Positions 46,764 through 56,028 of a stretch of 64,000 nt of DNA are shown one piece after another. The position numbers and the translations under genes are program-made. Origin of the DNA: Leucobacter celer subsp. astrifaciens (GTDB lineage Bacteria > Actinomycetota > Actinomycetes > Actinomycetales > Microbacteriaceae); assembly GCF_001273835.1 (NCBI RefSeq), contig NZ_JHEI01000136.1:478359-542358 (forward strand). Reading direction: 5' to 3'. Position 1 is the stretch's first letter; each line of letters starts with the position of its first letter. The notes beneath the pieces are model-generated. The model was not told the DNA's origin. It ran no database searches and saw nothing but the letters and a program-made list of their open reading frames with translations.

Positions 46764-47207
46764 TCACCTCAGGTCGAGAACCTTGCGGTAGTGCTCGCCG
46801 ACAGGTTCGAAGCCGCGATGGTTGTAGAACGAGCCGATCCGCGCGGTGGATGCGGAGAGCTGACGCACGCCGCGTCCCATGCAGTAGTGCTCATTCGCCT
46901 GCATGAGGCGATCGCCGACGCCGTGCCCCCGGGTGCTCTCGTCGACCACGATCTCCTGCAGGTGAGCGGTCAGCCCTGGCGCGTGCAGCAGCCGCGACAC
47001 CGTCATCAGAGAGTAGCCGACGACCGAACCGTCGAGTTCCGCGACGAAGAGAACGTTCGTCTCCTGGTCTCGATGACGCAGGACGTTGTCGTAGGCGATC
47101 AGGAACTCGTCCCGGCCGATGGCCTCACGACCAGTGGTGAACTGGCGGGCCAGGGCGAAGACGGCTGTCCCGTCCTCGCTCTGGCCGCGGCGAATGATGA
47201 TGCTCAA
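46764..47207 (-). CDS. GNAT N-acetyltransferase
   Basis: A 147-residue GNAT enzyme. The acetyl-CoA motif is 'VDESTRGHGVGDRLMQANEH' near residue 88, and the C-terminal motif is 'GSFYNHRGFEPVGEHYRKV'. The start is a TTG at 47207 with GAGG ~9 nt upstream. The substrate is unknown. The gene lies between TetR and ctaF on the same strand, with no overlap that would tie it to either. Confidence 0.8.
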   Translation of the reverse strand: MSIIIRRGQSEDGTAVFALARQFTTGREAIGRDEFLIAYDNVLRHRDQETNVLFVAELDGSVVGYSLMTVSRLLHAPGLTAHLQEIVVDESTRGHGVGDRLMQANEHYCMGRGVRQLSASTARIGSFYNHRGFEPVGEHYRKVLDLR

Positions 47208-47226
47208 GCGATCGATCCTCTATCGG

Positions 47227-47649
47227 CTATCGGGCGAAGTTGCCGCGGTAGTACTCGTACACCCAGCCGACCACGCCGACCAGCACGAGCGGCAGGGCGA
47301 TGAACGACAGCCAGAAGTTGAAGCCGATGCAGAGCCCGAGCACGACGACGGAGGCACCGAAGGCCAGGAACAGAGGCCACCAGCTCCAGGGGCTGAACTC
47401 GCCGAGCTCGGGATCGCCGTCGTCGATGTCCGAGTCCTCGCGGTCCTCGACGAGCACCCCGCCCTGCTTCTTCTGCACGAGCATGAGATAGATCGCGATG
47501 AAGGAGGTGAGTCCAGCCGAAACGGCGATGAGCGTGGTTACCGGCCAATCGAAAGCATGGCCGGAAAGGGAATTCCACAGCGCGTAGATGCCTGCGACAG
47601 CCAGGAGGTACACCGTGAGGATCCAGAAGAGGACGATGTTGGATTTCAT
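47227..47649 (-). CDS. ctaF: Cytochrome c oxidase subunit IV (actinobacterial)
   Basis: A 140-residue protein with four helices in two hairpins, the actinobacterial subunit IV (CtaF). It begins 'MKSNIVLFWILTVYLLAVAG'. The mid-loop is acidic ('EDREDSDIDDGDPELGEFSP') and is followed by 'WSWWPLFLAFGASVVVLG'. It follows ctaD in the ctaC-ctaD-ctaF operon. GAGGAG precedes the start. Confidence 0.93.
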   Translation of the reverse strand: MKSNIVLFWILTVYLLAVAGIYALWNSLSGHAFDWPVTTLIAVSAGLTSFIAIYLMLVQKKQGGVLVEDREDSDIDDGDPELGEFSPWSWWPLFLAFGASVVVLGLCIGFNFWLSFIALPLVLVGVVGWVYEYYRGNFAR

Positions 47650-47668
47650 GGTTCAGTTCTCCTCGGGG

Positions 47669-49300
47669 TCACTTCGCGAGTTCGCTCGCGCGCACCGGCT
47701 GCTCGATACCGCTGACCTCTGGATGGTTGAGGTCGAACGCGGGAGACTCCGAGCGGATACGCGGGATCGAGGTGAAGTTGTGACGCGGCGGCGGACAGGA
47801 GGTGGCCCACTCGAGCGAGCGCCCGTAGCCCCACGGATCGTTGACGGTCACCTTGGGAGCCCGACGCGCGGTCACGTACACGTTCAGCAAGAACGGGATC
47901 ATCGAGGCGCCGAGCACGATCGCACCAATCGTCGACAGCTGGTTGCCCCAGGTCACGCCGTCCGACGGCAGGTAGGTGTAGTAGCGACGCGGCATCGCCA
48001 TGACGCCCAGCCAGTGCTGCACGAGGAAGGTCATGTGGAAGCCGATGAAGAGCGTCCAGAAGTGGATCTTGCCAAGGCGCTCGTCGAGCATCTTGCCCGT
48101 CCACTTCGGCCACCAGAAGTAGAAGCCAGCGAACATCGCGAACACGACGGTGCCGAAGACCACGTAGTGGAAGTGCGCCACCACGAAGTAGGTGTCCGAC
48201 AGGTGGAAGTCGAGAGCCGGCGATGCGAGGATGACGCCCGTCAGGCCACCGAAGACGAAGGTGACCAGGAAGCCGAGCGACCAGAGCATCGGCGTCTCGA
48301 AGGTGATCGAGCCGCGCCACATGGTGCCCAGCCAGTTGAAGATCTTCACACCGGTCGGCACAGCGATGAGCATCGTCATGAGCGCGAAGAACGGCAGCAG
48401 CACCGATCCGGTGACGTACATGTGGTGCGCCCACACCGTCATCGACAGCGCGGCGATCGCGATGGTCGCGTAGATCAGAGTCTTATAACCGAAGATCGGC
48501 TTGCGGCTGAACACCGGGAAGATCTCGGAGACGATGCCGAAGAAGGGTAGCGCGATGATGTACACCTCTGGGTGACCGAAGAACCAGAAGAGGTGCTGCC
48601 AGAGGATAGCTCCGCCCTCGCCGTTGTAGATCTGGGCGTCGAAGATGCGGTCGGCAGCGAGGGCGAACATCGCCGCTGCGAGCACCGGGAAGACGAGCAG
48701 CACGAGGATCGAGGTGATCAGCGTGTTCCAGGTGAACACGGACATGCGCCACATCGTCATGCCGGGCGCGCGCATCGTGATGATCGTCGTGATGAAGTTC
48801 ACGCCGCCCATGATCGTGCCGAAGCCGCTGATACCCAGGCCGAGCACCCAGAGGTTGCCTCCCACGCCCGGAGAATAGGTCATGCTCGAGAGCGGCGAAT
48901 AGGCGAACCATCCGAAGGACGCCGCGCCCTGCGGGGTGAGGAAGCCGCCGACCGCGATGAGCGAGCCGAAGGTGTAGAGCCAGAACGCGAACGCGTTGAG
49001 TCGCGGGAACGCGACGTCGGGTGCGCCGATCTGCAGCGGCATGAGCACGTTCGCGAAGCCCGCGAAGAGCGGGGTGGCGAACATGAGCAGCATGATCGTG
49101 CCGTGCATCGTGAACAGCTGGTTGTACTGCTCCTTGGTCACGACGACCTCGAGGTTCGGTGCGAACAGCTGCGCGCGGATGACAAGAGCCATCAGGCCGC
49201 CGATCAGGAACCACACGAAGGAGCTGATCAGGTACATGTACCCGATCACCTTGTGGTCCGTGGACGTCAGCCACGAGACAATGACATTGCCCTTCTTCAT
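47669..49300 (-). CDS. ctaD: Cytochrome c oxidase subunit I
   Basis: The 543-residue catalytic subunit with twelve helices, heme a, heme a3 and CuB. Ligand segments include '[20 protein letters not shown]', the CuB/Tyr cross-link region '[20 protein letters not shown]', 'WAHHMYVTG' and '[20 protein letters not shown]'. ATG 49300 is the conserved start; the open frame upstream overlaps ctaC. It is 17 nt from the ctaC stop. Confidence 0.97.
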   Translation of the reverse strand: MKKGNVIVSWLTSTDHKVIGYMYLISSFVWFLIGGLMALVIRAQLFAPNLEVVVTKEQYNQLFTMHGTIMLLMFATPLFAGFANVLMPLQIGAPDVAFPRLNAFAFWLYTFGSLIAVGGFLTPQGAASFGWFAYSPLSSMTYSPGVGGNLWVLGLGISGFGTIMGGVNFITTIITMRAPGMTMWRMSVFTWNTLITSILVLLVFPVLAAAMFALAADRIFDAQIYNGEGGAILWQHLFWFFGHPEVYIIALPFFGIVSEIFPVFSRKPIFGYKTLIYATIAIAALSMTVWAHHMYVTGSVLLPFFALMTMLIAVPTGVKIFNWLGTMWRGSITFETPMLWSLGFLVTFVFGGLTGVILASPALDFHLSDTYFVVAHFHYVVFGTVVFAMFAGFYFWWPKWTGKMLDERLGKIHFWTLFIGFHMTFLVQHWLGVMAMPRRYYTYLPSDGVTWGNQLSTIGAIVLGASMIPFLLNVYVTARRAPKVTVNDPWGYGRSLEWATSCPPPRHNFTSIPRIRSESPAFDLNHPEVSGIEQPVRASELAK

Positions 49301-49317
49301 GTTCTTGTTATCCCTCG

Positions 49318-50190
49318 TTACTCGTTCTGCGACTTGGCGGTGTCGTTGTCGACGGAGAGGTACTCCTGGTTCGGATTGAACTCCGTCGTCACCTGCCCGG
49401 TGTTGCCCGCTGCTCGCAGCGACTCGATGTACGCGTCGTACTCGTCCTGCTCGACGACCTTCAACTGGAAGAGCATCATCGAGTGGTACTCGCCGCAGAG
49501 CTCGGCGCACTTGCCCATGAACGTGCCGGTCTTGGTCGGCGTGAAGCTCATGTAGTTGGTCTGGCCGGGGATCATGTCCTTCTTGTAGAGGTACTCGACC
49601 ACCCAGAAGGAGTGAATGACGTCGCGGGTCTCGAGGCGCACCTCTGTGGTCTTGTCGACGGGCAGGTAGAGCACCGGCATCGTGTCGTCCGTGGCCTCGC
49701 CCTCGTCGTCCGTCTGCACCTGGACGCCCTGGAAGTAGACGTCGTCGCTCACGTAGTTGAAGTCCCACGCCCAGCGCTTACCGAGGACCTCGACCACGTT
49801 CTCGGGGGTCTCGTACCGCTGCTCGATCTTGCTCTGCTCCTGCGCGGTGAAGGCGAAGAACCCGAGCACGAGGATGACGGGGACGACCGTGAAGAAGGTC
49901 TCGATCGGCATGTTGTACCGCATCTGCACCGGCAGGCCGGTCTGACCCTTGCGGCGACGGTACGCGATCGTGGCCCAGATCACGAGGCCCCACGTGATCA
50001 CGCCGACTGCGAGCAGCACGATCCAGGAGGTCACCCACAGCCCGGTGATGCCGTCCGTATGGTTGGTGGCCCCTTCTGACCCTTCGGGCAGGAAGCCACG
50101 CTGCTGCTCGGGGGTGCAGCCGGCAAGCAGCAGTGCCGCCGAGAGCACCACCGGGGCCGCAACCCATTTCATTCGACGATTGGAACGCAC
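49318..50190 (-). CDS. ctaC: Cytochrome c oxidase subunit II
   Basis: A 290-residue lipoprotein subunit. The signal peptide ends in the lipobox 'ALLLAGC' near residue 25, and two membrane helices follow. The external cupredoxin domain has the CuA motif '[12 protein letters not shown]' near residue 230. It receives electrons from QcrC. I kept GTG 50190 to leave basic residues ahead of the signal core; ATG 50172 is the alternative. Confidence 0.95.
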   Translation of the reverse strand: MRSNRRMKWVAAPVVLSAALLLAGCTPEQQRGFLPEGSEGATNHTDGITGLWVTSWIVLLAVGVITWGLVIWATIAYRRRKGQTGLPVQMRYNMPIETFFTVVPVILVLGFFAFTAQEQSKIEQRYETPENVVEVLGKRWAWDFNYVSDDVYFQGVQVQTDDEGEATDDTMPVLYLPVDKTTEVRLETRDVIHSFWVVEYLYKKDMIPGQTNYMSFTPTKTGTFMGKCAELCGEYHSMMLFQLKVVEQDEYDAYIESLRAAGNTGQVTTEFNPNQEYLSVDNDTAKSQNE

Positions 50191-50213
50191 CGCATACCTT
50201 TCGAAATGTTTCT

Positions 50214-50234
50214 CGCCTGCACCGAATGCAGGCG
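50214..50234 (-). promoter_or_regulatory. Hairpin upstream of ctaC
   Basis: On the minus strand CGCCTGCA-TTCGG-TGCAGGCG forms a perfect 8-bp stem 24 nt before the ctaC start, probably within its leader. It could influence translation or mRNA stability. Confidence 0.4.
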
Positions 50235-50324
50235 AAGCTGATGACTCCCTGATAGCTTAGCGCGATCCCGAGCGTTCCCCGAACCAAGCAGGGGTGTCGC
50301 GGATACTCGTGGCGCAGTCGCCGC

Positions 50325-50702
50325 TCAGCTGAAGCTGTCGCCGCAGGCGCAGCTCCCCTGGGCGTTGGGATTGTCGATGGTGAAGCCCTGCTTCTGGATC
50401 GTGTCCTCGAAATCGATCGTGGCCCCGCCGAGGTAGGGGATGCTCATGGCGTCGACCACGACCTGCACCCCGTCGAAGTCGACAACGGCGTCGTTCTCGA
50501 GCTCTCGCTCGTCGAAGAACAGCTGGTAGATGAGCCCCGAGCAGCCCCCGGGCTGCACCGCGATGCGCAGGCGCAGATCGTCCCGCCCCTCCTGGGCGAG
50601 CAGGCTGCGCACCTTTTCCTGCGCGGCCTCGCTCAACTGCACGCCGTGGGCCCGTTCGGGGGCCGCCACGCCGCCCTCCGAAGCGATCATGTCAGTGCTC
50701 AT
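50325..50702 (-). CDS. erpA: A-type Fe-S carrier (ErpA/HesB family)
   Basis: A 125-residue A-type carrier that hands Fe-S clusters to target enzymes. The three conserved cysteines are in 'QPGGCSGLIY' and 'GSCACGDSF'. The N-terminal ~22 residues are an extension. GAGGAG precedes ATG 50702. It complements the SUF genes at 7-11 kb. Confidence 0.93.
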   Translation of the reverse strand: MSTDMIASEGGVAAPERAHGVQLSEAAQEKVRSLLAQEGRDDLRLRIAVQPGGCSGLIYQLFFDERELENDAVVDFDGVQVVVDAMSIPYLGGATIDFEDTIQKQGFTIDNPNAQGSCACGDSFS

Positions 50703-50859
50703 GCCTACTCCTCGCTCATGCGCCGATCCGTGCCACTAGTCTACCGCTCGCAGCGGGGACAGCGCGGCCGCAAGGCGCGGTATCCTGGTAAGAATCGTCG
50801 GCATCGGGCCGGCGCCCCACAGGCATCGAGCGCGGAACGCGCGGAACGAGAGGACAGGC

Positions 50860-51438
50860 GTGGCGAAGAAGGGCGTTGAGAACGCGGCCGACGCGAACGG
50901 CCAGGGAGCGGACGACCGCGGTGCGGTCGGCAAGGGCCGCCCCACACCGTCGCGCAAGCAGGCCGAGGCCGCGAACGCCCGTCCGATCGTCGGGTCCAAG
51001 GACAAGTCGGTCGTGAAGGAGCAGCGCCGTCAGCAGGCGAACGCGCGCGAGCGGGCCCGCCTCGGCATGATGGAGGGCGACGAGCGCTTCCTGGGGCCGC
51101 GCGACCGCGGACCGCAGCGCCGGTACGTTCGCGACTACGTCGATGCCCGCTGGAGTGTCGGCGAGCTGCTGATCCCGATGATGCTTGTCGTGCTCGTGAT
51201 GACCTTCATCCCCGGAATCATGCAGGTCATCAGCCTCGTGGCGATCTGGGCCTTCGTCGGGCTCGCGATCATCGACGCCGTCTTCCTCGGCCTCCGCCTC
51301 AAGCGCCTGCTGGGAGAGAAGTTCGGCGAGGATCGCGTGCAGCCGGGGTACCGCTGGTACGCGGCCATGCGGGCCTTCCAGTTCCGTCCGCTGCGCGTGC
51401 CGAAGCCGCAGGTCAAGCGCGGCCAGCGGCCGAGCTGA
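50860..51438 (+). CDS. DUF3043 membrane protein
   Basis: A 192-residue protein: a long charged N-terminus ('GRPTPSRKQAEAANARPI'), then 'ERFLGPRDRGPQRRYVRDYV', two hydrophobic helices and a basic C-terminus. This is the DUF3043 pattern, found across actinobacteria with no known function. GTG 50860 has GAGAGGA upstream. It is convergent with pyrD. Confidence 0.85.
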   Translation: MAKKGVENAADANGQGADDRGAVGKGRPTPSRKQAEAANARPIVGSKDKSVVKEQRRQQANARERARLGMMEGDERFLGPRDRGPQRRYVRDYVDARWSVGELLIPMMLVVLVMTFIPGIMQVISLVAIWAFVGLAIIDAVFLGLRLKRLLGEKFGEDRVQPGYRWYAAMRAFQFRPLRVPKPQVKRGQRPS

Positions 51439-51455
51439 GCCGAGCTGGAACGAAC

Positions 51456-51485
51456 AACGGCCCCCGGGTGATCCCGGGGGCCGTT
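51456..51485. terminator. Bidirectional terminator between DUF3043 and pyrD
   Basis: AACGGCCCCCGGG-TGAT-CCCGGGGGCCGTT forms a perfect 13-bp stem with a 4-nt loop. Confidence 0.9.
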
Positions 51486-51513
51486 TCGCGTATCGGGTCG
51501 ACGCTGCGCAGAA

Positions 51514-52557
51514 CTAGGCGCTCGCCCGCCATCCCGCGCGGTGCAGCCCGCGGTTGATCGCTCTCGCCCACAGCGGCCCCTCGTAGATGAACGCCGTGAA
51601 GCCCTGCACCAGCGTGGCACCGGCGCGCAGTCGCTCAAGCACGTCCTCCGCGGTCGTCACCCCGCCCACGGAGATCACGCAGAACCCGGGGTCGGGGGCC
51701 ACCGCGCGGATCCGCCGCAGCACCTCGAGCGAGCGCTGTCGCAGCGGTGCGCCGGAGAGGCCGCCCGCCCCCATCCGCTCGACCGCCGAGTCAGGCTCGT
51801 TCAGGCCGTCGCGCGAGATCGTGGTGTTGGTCGCGATGATCCCGTCGAGGCCCAGCCGCTGCGCCAGCGCGACGATGCCGTCGATCTGCTCGTCCTCCAT
51901 GTCGGGGGCGATCTTCACGAGCAGCGGGGTTCCGCCTGCCGCCTCGTGCACCGCCGCGAGCAATGGCTCGAGCATCTCGAGCTCCTGCAGCCCGCGCAGC
52001 CCGGGCGTGTTGGGCGAGCTCACGTTCACCGCGAGGTAGTCGGAGATCGGCGCCAGGCGCTGAGCGCTCCAGACGTAGTCCTGCACGGCGTCCTCGACCT
52101 CGGTCACTCGGCTCTTGCCGATGTTCACCCCGATCACGGGGCGGCGCCGCGCGAGCCGCGCACGCTCCACCCGGGGCACGGCTGCCGCCGATCCCCCGTT
52201 GTTGAATCCCATCCGGTTGATGAGTCCGCGGTCGGCCAGGAGCCTGAACATGCGCGGCTTCGGGTTGCCCGGCTGCGCGTGCCGCGTGAGCGTGCCCACC
52301 TCGACGTGCCCGAAGCCCAGCGCGCCGAGCCCCAGGATGCCCTCGGCGTTCTTGTCGAACCCGGCAGCGAGGCCGAAGGGGCTGGGGAACTCGGTGCCGA
52401 GCGCTCGCACCCGCAGCGAGGGATCCGGGGCGCAGAGCCGCCGGGCGATGCCGCCGAGCAGCGGCGCGGCCTGGATCACGCGGAACGCGAGGTGGTGCGC
52501 GAATTCGGGATCCATCCGCCGCAGCACCGTGTTGAACAGCAGCGGGTACAGACGCAT
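51514..52557 (-). CDS. pyrD: Quinone-dependent dihydroorotate dehydrogenase
   Basis: A 347-residue class 2 enzyme that oxidises dihydroorotate in pyrimidine synthesis and passes electrons to the membrane quinone pool. It has the class 2 N-terminal helices ('LYPLLFNTVLRRMDPEFAHH'), the FMN region 'GLAAGFDKNAEG', the catalytic Ser in 'AVNVSSPNTPGLRGLQ' and 'LVKIAPDMEDEQIDGI'. It follows nrdR by six bases. Confidence 0.96.
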   Translation of the reverse strand: MRLYPLLFNTVLRRMDPEFAHHLAFRVIQAAPLLGGIARRLCAPDPSLRVRALGTEFPSPFGLAAGFDKNAEGILGLGALGFGHVEVGTLTRHAQPGNPKPRMFRLLADRGLINRMGFNNGGSAAAVPRVERARLARRRPVIGVNIGKSRVTEVEDAVQDYVWSAQRLAPISDYLAVNVSSPNTPGLRGLQELEMLEPLLAAVHEAAGGTPLLVKIAPDMEDEQIDGIVALAQRLGLDGIIATNTTISRDGLNEPDSAVERMGAGGLSGAPLRQRSLEVLRRIRAVAPDPGFCVISVGGVTTAEDVLERLRAGATLVQGFTAFIYEGPLWARAINRGLHRAGWRASA

Positions 52558-52562
52558 GTGCG

Positions 52563-53066
52563 TTACTCCTCGGAGGATCGAGCGCCGACGGCGCCCGGGT
52601 CGGATGTCTCGGGGGCGGCCCTCGGATGGGCGCGCAGCTCGGCGATCGCGGCGTCGAAGTCGGCGAGCGACTCGAAGGCCTGGTACACGCTCGCGAAGCG
52701 CAGGTAGGCGACCTCGTCGAGCTCGCGCAGGTGCGGCAGGATCGCGAGTCCGATCTCGTTCGCGTCGAACTGGGCGATGCCGCTGGAGCGCACTGACTCC
52801 TCAACCTGCTGCGCGAGCATCGCCAGATCGGCCTCGGTCACCGGCCGCCCCTGGCAGGCCTTGCGTACGCCGCTCATGACCTTCTCGCGGCTGAAGGGCT
52901 CGACCACGCCCGAGCGCTTGATCACTGTGAGGCTCGCGGTCTCGGTCGTGGTGAAGCGCCGGCCGCACTCGGGGCACTGGCGGCGGCGACGGATCGAGAG
53001 CCCGTCGTCGGCGGTGCGCGAGTCGATCACGCGGGAGTCGGGGTGCCTGCAGAACGGACAGTGCAT
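52563..53066 (-). CDS. nrdR: Transcriptional repressor NrdR
   Basis: A 167-residue repressor of ribonucleotide reductase genes. The N-terminal zinc ribbon '[17 protein letters not shown]' and '[17 protein letters not shown]' precede an ATP-cone domain ('[19 protein letters not shown]'). It senses dATP/ATP. Its ATG overlaps the hisD stop by one base (TGATG). No nrd gene is in the window. Confidence 0.96.
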   Translation of the reverse strand: MHCPFCRHPDSRVIDSRTADDGLSIRRRRQCPECGRRFTTTETASLTVIKRSGVVEPFSREKVMSGVRKACQGRPVTEADLAMLAQQVEESVRSSGIAQFDANEIGLAILPHLRELDEVAYLRFASVYQAFESLADFDAAIAELRAHPRAAPETSDPGAVGARSSEE

Positions 53067-54394
53067 CAGCGAGCCTCCTCGGTCCCGGCGCGTTCGAACC
53101 GTGCGCTGACGGCTTCGCCGTGCGCCGGCAGTCCCTCGGCGCCGGCCAGCGCGAGCAGCGGCGCCTCCACCTCGGCGAGCGCCGCGCGGTCGTAGCTGAT
53201 GATCTGCTGCGGGCGCAGGAAGGTGTGCGCTCCGAGCCCCGCCGCGAAGCGCGCGGTGCCGCCCGTGGGCAGCACGTGGTTGGATCCCGCGAGGTAATCG
53301 CCCAGGCTCACGGGGGTGTATCCCCCGACGAAGACCGCGCCGGCGTCGGTGATCCGGGCGAGCAGGGCGTCGTCGTCGGCCGTCTGGATCTCGAGGTGCT
53401 CCGGGCCGTAGGCGTTGCTCACCCGGGCAGCCGTGGGGAGGTCGTCGACGAGGATCACGGCCGACTGCGGCCCCCCGAGCGCCGTAGCGACGCGCTCCGC
53501 GTGCCGGGTGCGAGGTGCGCGGGCGGCCACCTCCGCGAGCACGCGCTCGACGAGCTCGGCGGAGTCGGTGACCAGCACCGAGGCCGCGGCCTCGTCGTGC
53601 TCGGCCTGGCTGATGAGGTCGGCGGCGACGAAACCGGGTTCGGCCGAGTCATCCGCGATCACCAGGATCTCGGTGGTGCCGGCCTCGGAGTCGATGCCGA
53701 CGCGGCCGCTCACGACGCGCTTCGCCGCTGCGACGAAGACGTTGCCCGGCCCCGTCACGACGTCGACGGGTTCGAGGCCGATCTGCGGCACCCCGTGGGC
53801 GAAGGCGGCGACGGCGCCGGCGCCGCCGATCGCGTAGACCTCCTCGATGCCGCACAGGGCAGCGGCCCAGAGCACGGCGGGGTGCGGCAGGCCGCCGTTG
53901 TCGCGCTGCGCCGGCGACGCGAGCGCGAGCCCGGGAACGCCGGCGGTCTGCGCCGAAACCGCGTTCATGATGACCGAGGAAGGATAGGCCGCCTTGCCGC
54001 CGGGCGCGTACAGCCCGACCCGCGAGACCGGCTGCCAGCGCTGACGGATCTCGGCGCCATCGGCCATGCGGGTCACCTGCTCGGCGGGCACCTGCGCCGC
54101 AGAGGCGCGGCGCAGCCGGGAGATCAGCTCGCGCAGAGCGGCCTCGACATCCGGCGGGCAGTCCGCCAGGGACTCGGCGATCGCCGCCGGCGGCACGCGC
54201 AGTGCATGCCCCTCGACGCCGTCGAAGTCTCGGGCCTGTTCACGCAGTGCCGCCTCACCGCGCTCGGCGACGGCGGAGACCAGCGGACGCACCCGCTCGA
54301 CGGCCTCCTCCGCGCTCACCGCGGCACGCGGCACGAGGTGCAGCAGATCACCTCGGGAGAGTGCCCGTCCCCGCAGATCAATGGTTCGCATCAC
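53066..54394 (-). CDS. hisD: Histidinol dehydrogenase
   Basis: A 442-residue zinc enzyme for the last two oxidations of histidine synthesis. Typical segments: '[20 protein letters not shown]', '[14 protein letters not shown]', '[16 protein letters not shown]', and the zinc and catalytic region '[16 protein letters not shown]'. I chose GTG 54394 over ATG 54391 because TAGACT (54401-54406) sits exactly 6 nt before the GTG. It is translationally coupled to nrdR. Confidence 0.95.
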   Translation of the reverse strand: MMRTIDLRGRALSRGDLLHLVPRAAVSAEEAVERVRPLVSAVAERGEAALREQARDFDGVEGHALRVPPAAIAESLADCPPDVEAALRELISRLRRASAAQVPAEQVTRMADGAEIRQRWQPVSRVGLYAPGGKAAYPSSVIMNAVSAQTAGVPGLALASPAQRDNGGLPHPAVLWAAALCGIEEVYAIGGAGAVAAFAHGVPQIGLEPVDVVTGPGNVFVAAAKRVVSGRVGIDSEAGTTEILVIADDSAEPGFVAADLISQAEHDEAAASVLVTDSAELVERVLAEVAARAPRTRHAERVATALGGPQSAVILVDDLPTAARVSNAYGPEHLEIQTADDDALLARITDAGAVFVGGYTPVSLGDYLAGSNHVLPTGGTARFAAGLGAHTFLRPQQIISYDRAALAEVEAPLLALAGAEGLPAHGEAVSARFERAGTEEAR

Positions 54395-54403
54395 CGAACC
54401 AGT

Positions 54404-55954
54404 CTACCGGGCGGCCGCGCCGCTCCCCGCCGCGAGCATTCCGAACCAGGACAGCTCTCGCACGCTCGACACGAGCGCCTCCGCCGCCGCGTCCGCGTCC
54501 ACCTCAAGCAGCGTCGCGAGCGCGTCCGCGATCTGCCCGAGCGTGAGTTCGCCGTCGCAGGCGCCGAGTGCGGCGGCCAGCAGCGGATCGGCGGTGACCC
54601 GCCGGGCGATCGGCCGATCGGTGGTGAGCACGATCGAGCGCGGCGCTTCCTCTCCGGGCCGGTGCTCCCGCTCCTCAGACACGGCCGCGTCGAGCAGCCA
54701 GCGGGTCGCCAGCACTTCGGCGTCGCTCATCAGCTCCGCCGCGATGCCCGCGTCGAATGCGCTCGACATCCGCGCCCCGGGCGCCTCGGCGCCGTATCCG
54801 CCCGCGGCGTGCTCGATGTGGATCGCACCTGCGTCGCCGCGGACCGCAGCACCTCGGCGCACGCGGATCGATCCGAGTCCCACCGCGACGATCCGGCGCG
54901 CCGAGAAGTCCGCCAGCCACGACTCAATGAGCCCCTCGAACTCCGACGAGCCCGGCCGCGCTCCCCCGTCGCGTGCCCAGGTCTCCGCGTACTGCGCGGG
55001 CTCGACCCGATCCCGCTCGATCACCCAGGCGTCGAGCGGACCGGCCGCCGCCGCCGCCGCGATCCACGCCCGGATCCGTTCGAGCCCGTTCCCGCCCCAG
55101 GGCGACTCCCAGTTCGCGAGGCACAGCAGCTCGCCGCCCTCGGCGAGAAGCCCCGGGGCCTCCCGCACCACCCGCTCGGCGAGGGCGTCGCCGGTCATGC
55201 CGCCGTCGCGGTACTCGTAGACCGGCGCCTGCGCGTCTCGCGGGGTGATCACGAACGGCGGATTCGAGAGGATCAGGTCGAAGCGCTCCCCCGCGACCGG
55301 CGCGAACAGGTCACCCCGGCGGAACTCGATCCGCTGTTCGACGCCGTTCAGCCGCGCGTTGGCGCGCGCCATCGTCAGGGCCCGCTCCGAGATGTCGGTG
55401 GCGATCACTCGCCCGCGCAGCGCGAGGTGCATCGCGACGATGCCGCACCCGGTGCCGAGATCGAGGCACCGGCGCGCGTCGCGCGGCGGCGCCTGGGCGA
55501 TGAGCGAGCGCGTCGCACCGCCGACGCCCATCACGTGTTCGGCGCGAGCCGGACCGCGGCGCAGCTGGTCGTCGAGATCCGAGAGGATCCACCAGTGCAG
55601 CGGCCGATCGGCCCGTGCGTCGGCGACCTCCACCGGATTCAGCGACAGCGCGGCGCCGAGTTCCCCTGCCGCATCTTGCTCCACGAGTCCCAGCCGAAGC
55701 GCGCCCTCGGCTCCGAGCGACGGCAGGGCGGCGTCGAGCGCTGACCCCTCCACGCGGCCCCCCAGCAGGAGCACCGACACCAGGGTCGCGAGCGGCGCGC
55801 CGCGCCGCCCCCGCAGCGCCCGCCGCGCCGGGGCGAGCACACCGCGCTGCCGCGCTGCATCGGCGCTCGATCCCAGCAGGACCGAGATCTTCTCCACGCG
55901 ATATCCGGCCGTGTCGAGGTCGGTTCGCAACCGATCGATCAGTTCAAGATCCAC
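54404..55954 (-). CDS. Large SAM methyltransferase of the NPPF (N6-amino) type
   Basis: A 516-residue protein. An N-terminal ~130-residue domain resembles a degenerate methyltransferase or RNA-binding part. The catalytic domain has motif I 'CLDLGTGCGIVAMHLALRGR' near 165 and motif IV 'ILSNPPFVITPRD' near 230. A ~170-residue C-terminal domain is actinobacteria-specific. NPPF/NPPY motifs methylate amide or exocyclic amino groups, as in PrmC or rRNA guanine enzymes. GTG 55954 has TAGGCT 6 nt upstream. Confidence 0.85.
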   Translation of the reverse strand: MDLELIDRLRTDLDTAGYRVEKISVLLGSSADAARQRGVLAPARRALRGRRGAPLATLVSVLLLGGRVEGSALDAALPSLGAEGALRLGLVEQDAAGELGAALSLNPVEVADARADRPLHWWILSDLDDQLRRGPARAEHVMGVGGATRSLIAQAPPRDARRCLDLGTGCGIVAMHLALRGRVIATDISERALTMARANARLNGVEQRIEFRRGDLFAPVAGERFDLILSNPPFVITPRDAQAPVYEYRDGGMTGDALAERVVREAPGLLAEGGELLCLANWESPWGGNGLERIRAWIAAAAAAGPLDAWVIERDRVEPAQYAETWARDGGARPGSSEFEGLIESWLADFSARRIVAVGLGSIRVRRGAAVRGDAGAIHIEHAAGGYGAEAPGARMSSAFDAGIAAELMSDAEVLATRWLLDAAVSEEREHRPGEEAPRSIVLTTDRPIARRVTADPLLAAALGACDGELTLGQIADALATLLEVDADAAAEALVSSVRELSWFGMLAAGSGAAAR

Positions 55955-56028
55955 TCCTCCAGCCTAGTAAGGTCGCGACCGCGGGCCGCCGCACCGGCGG
56001 CGTGTCCGATCAGGTCCGGCTGCACAAC

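Noticed and set aside
53120..55744. An 874-residue plus-strand open frame
   Set aside because: It is the antisense shadow of hisD and the large methyltransferase.
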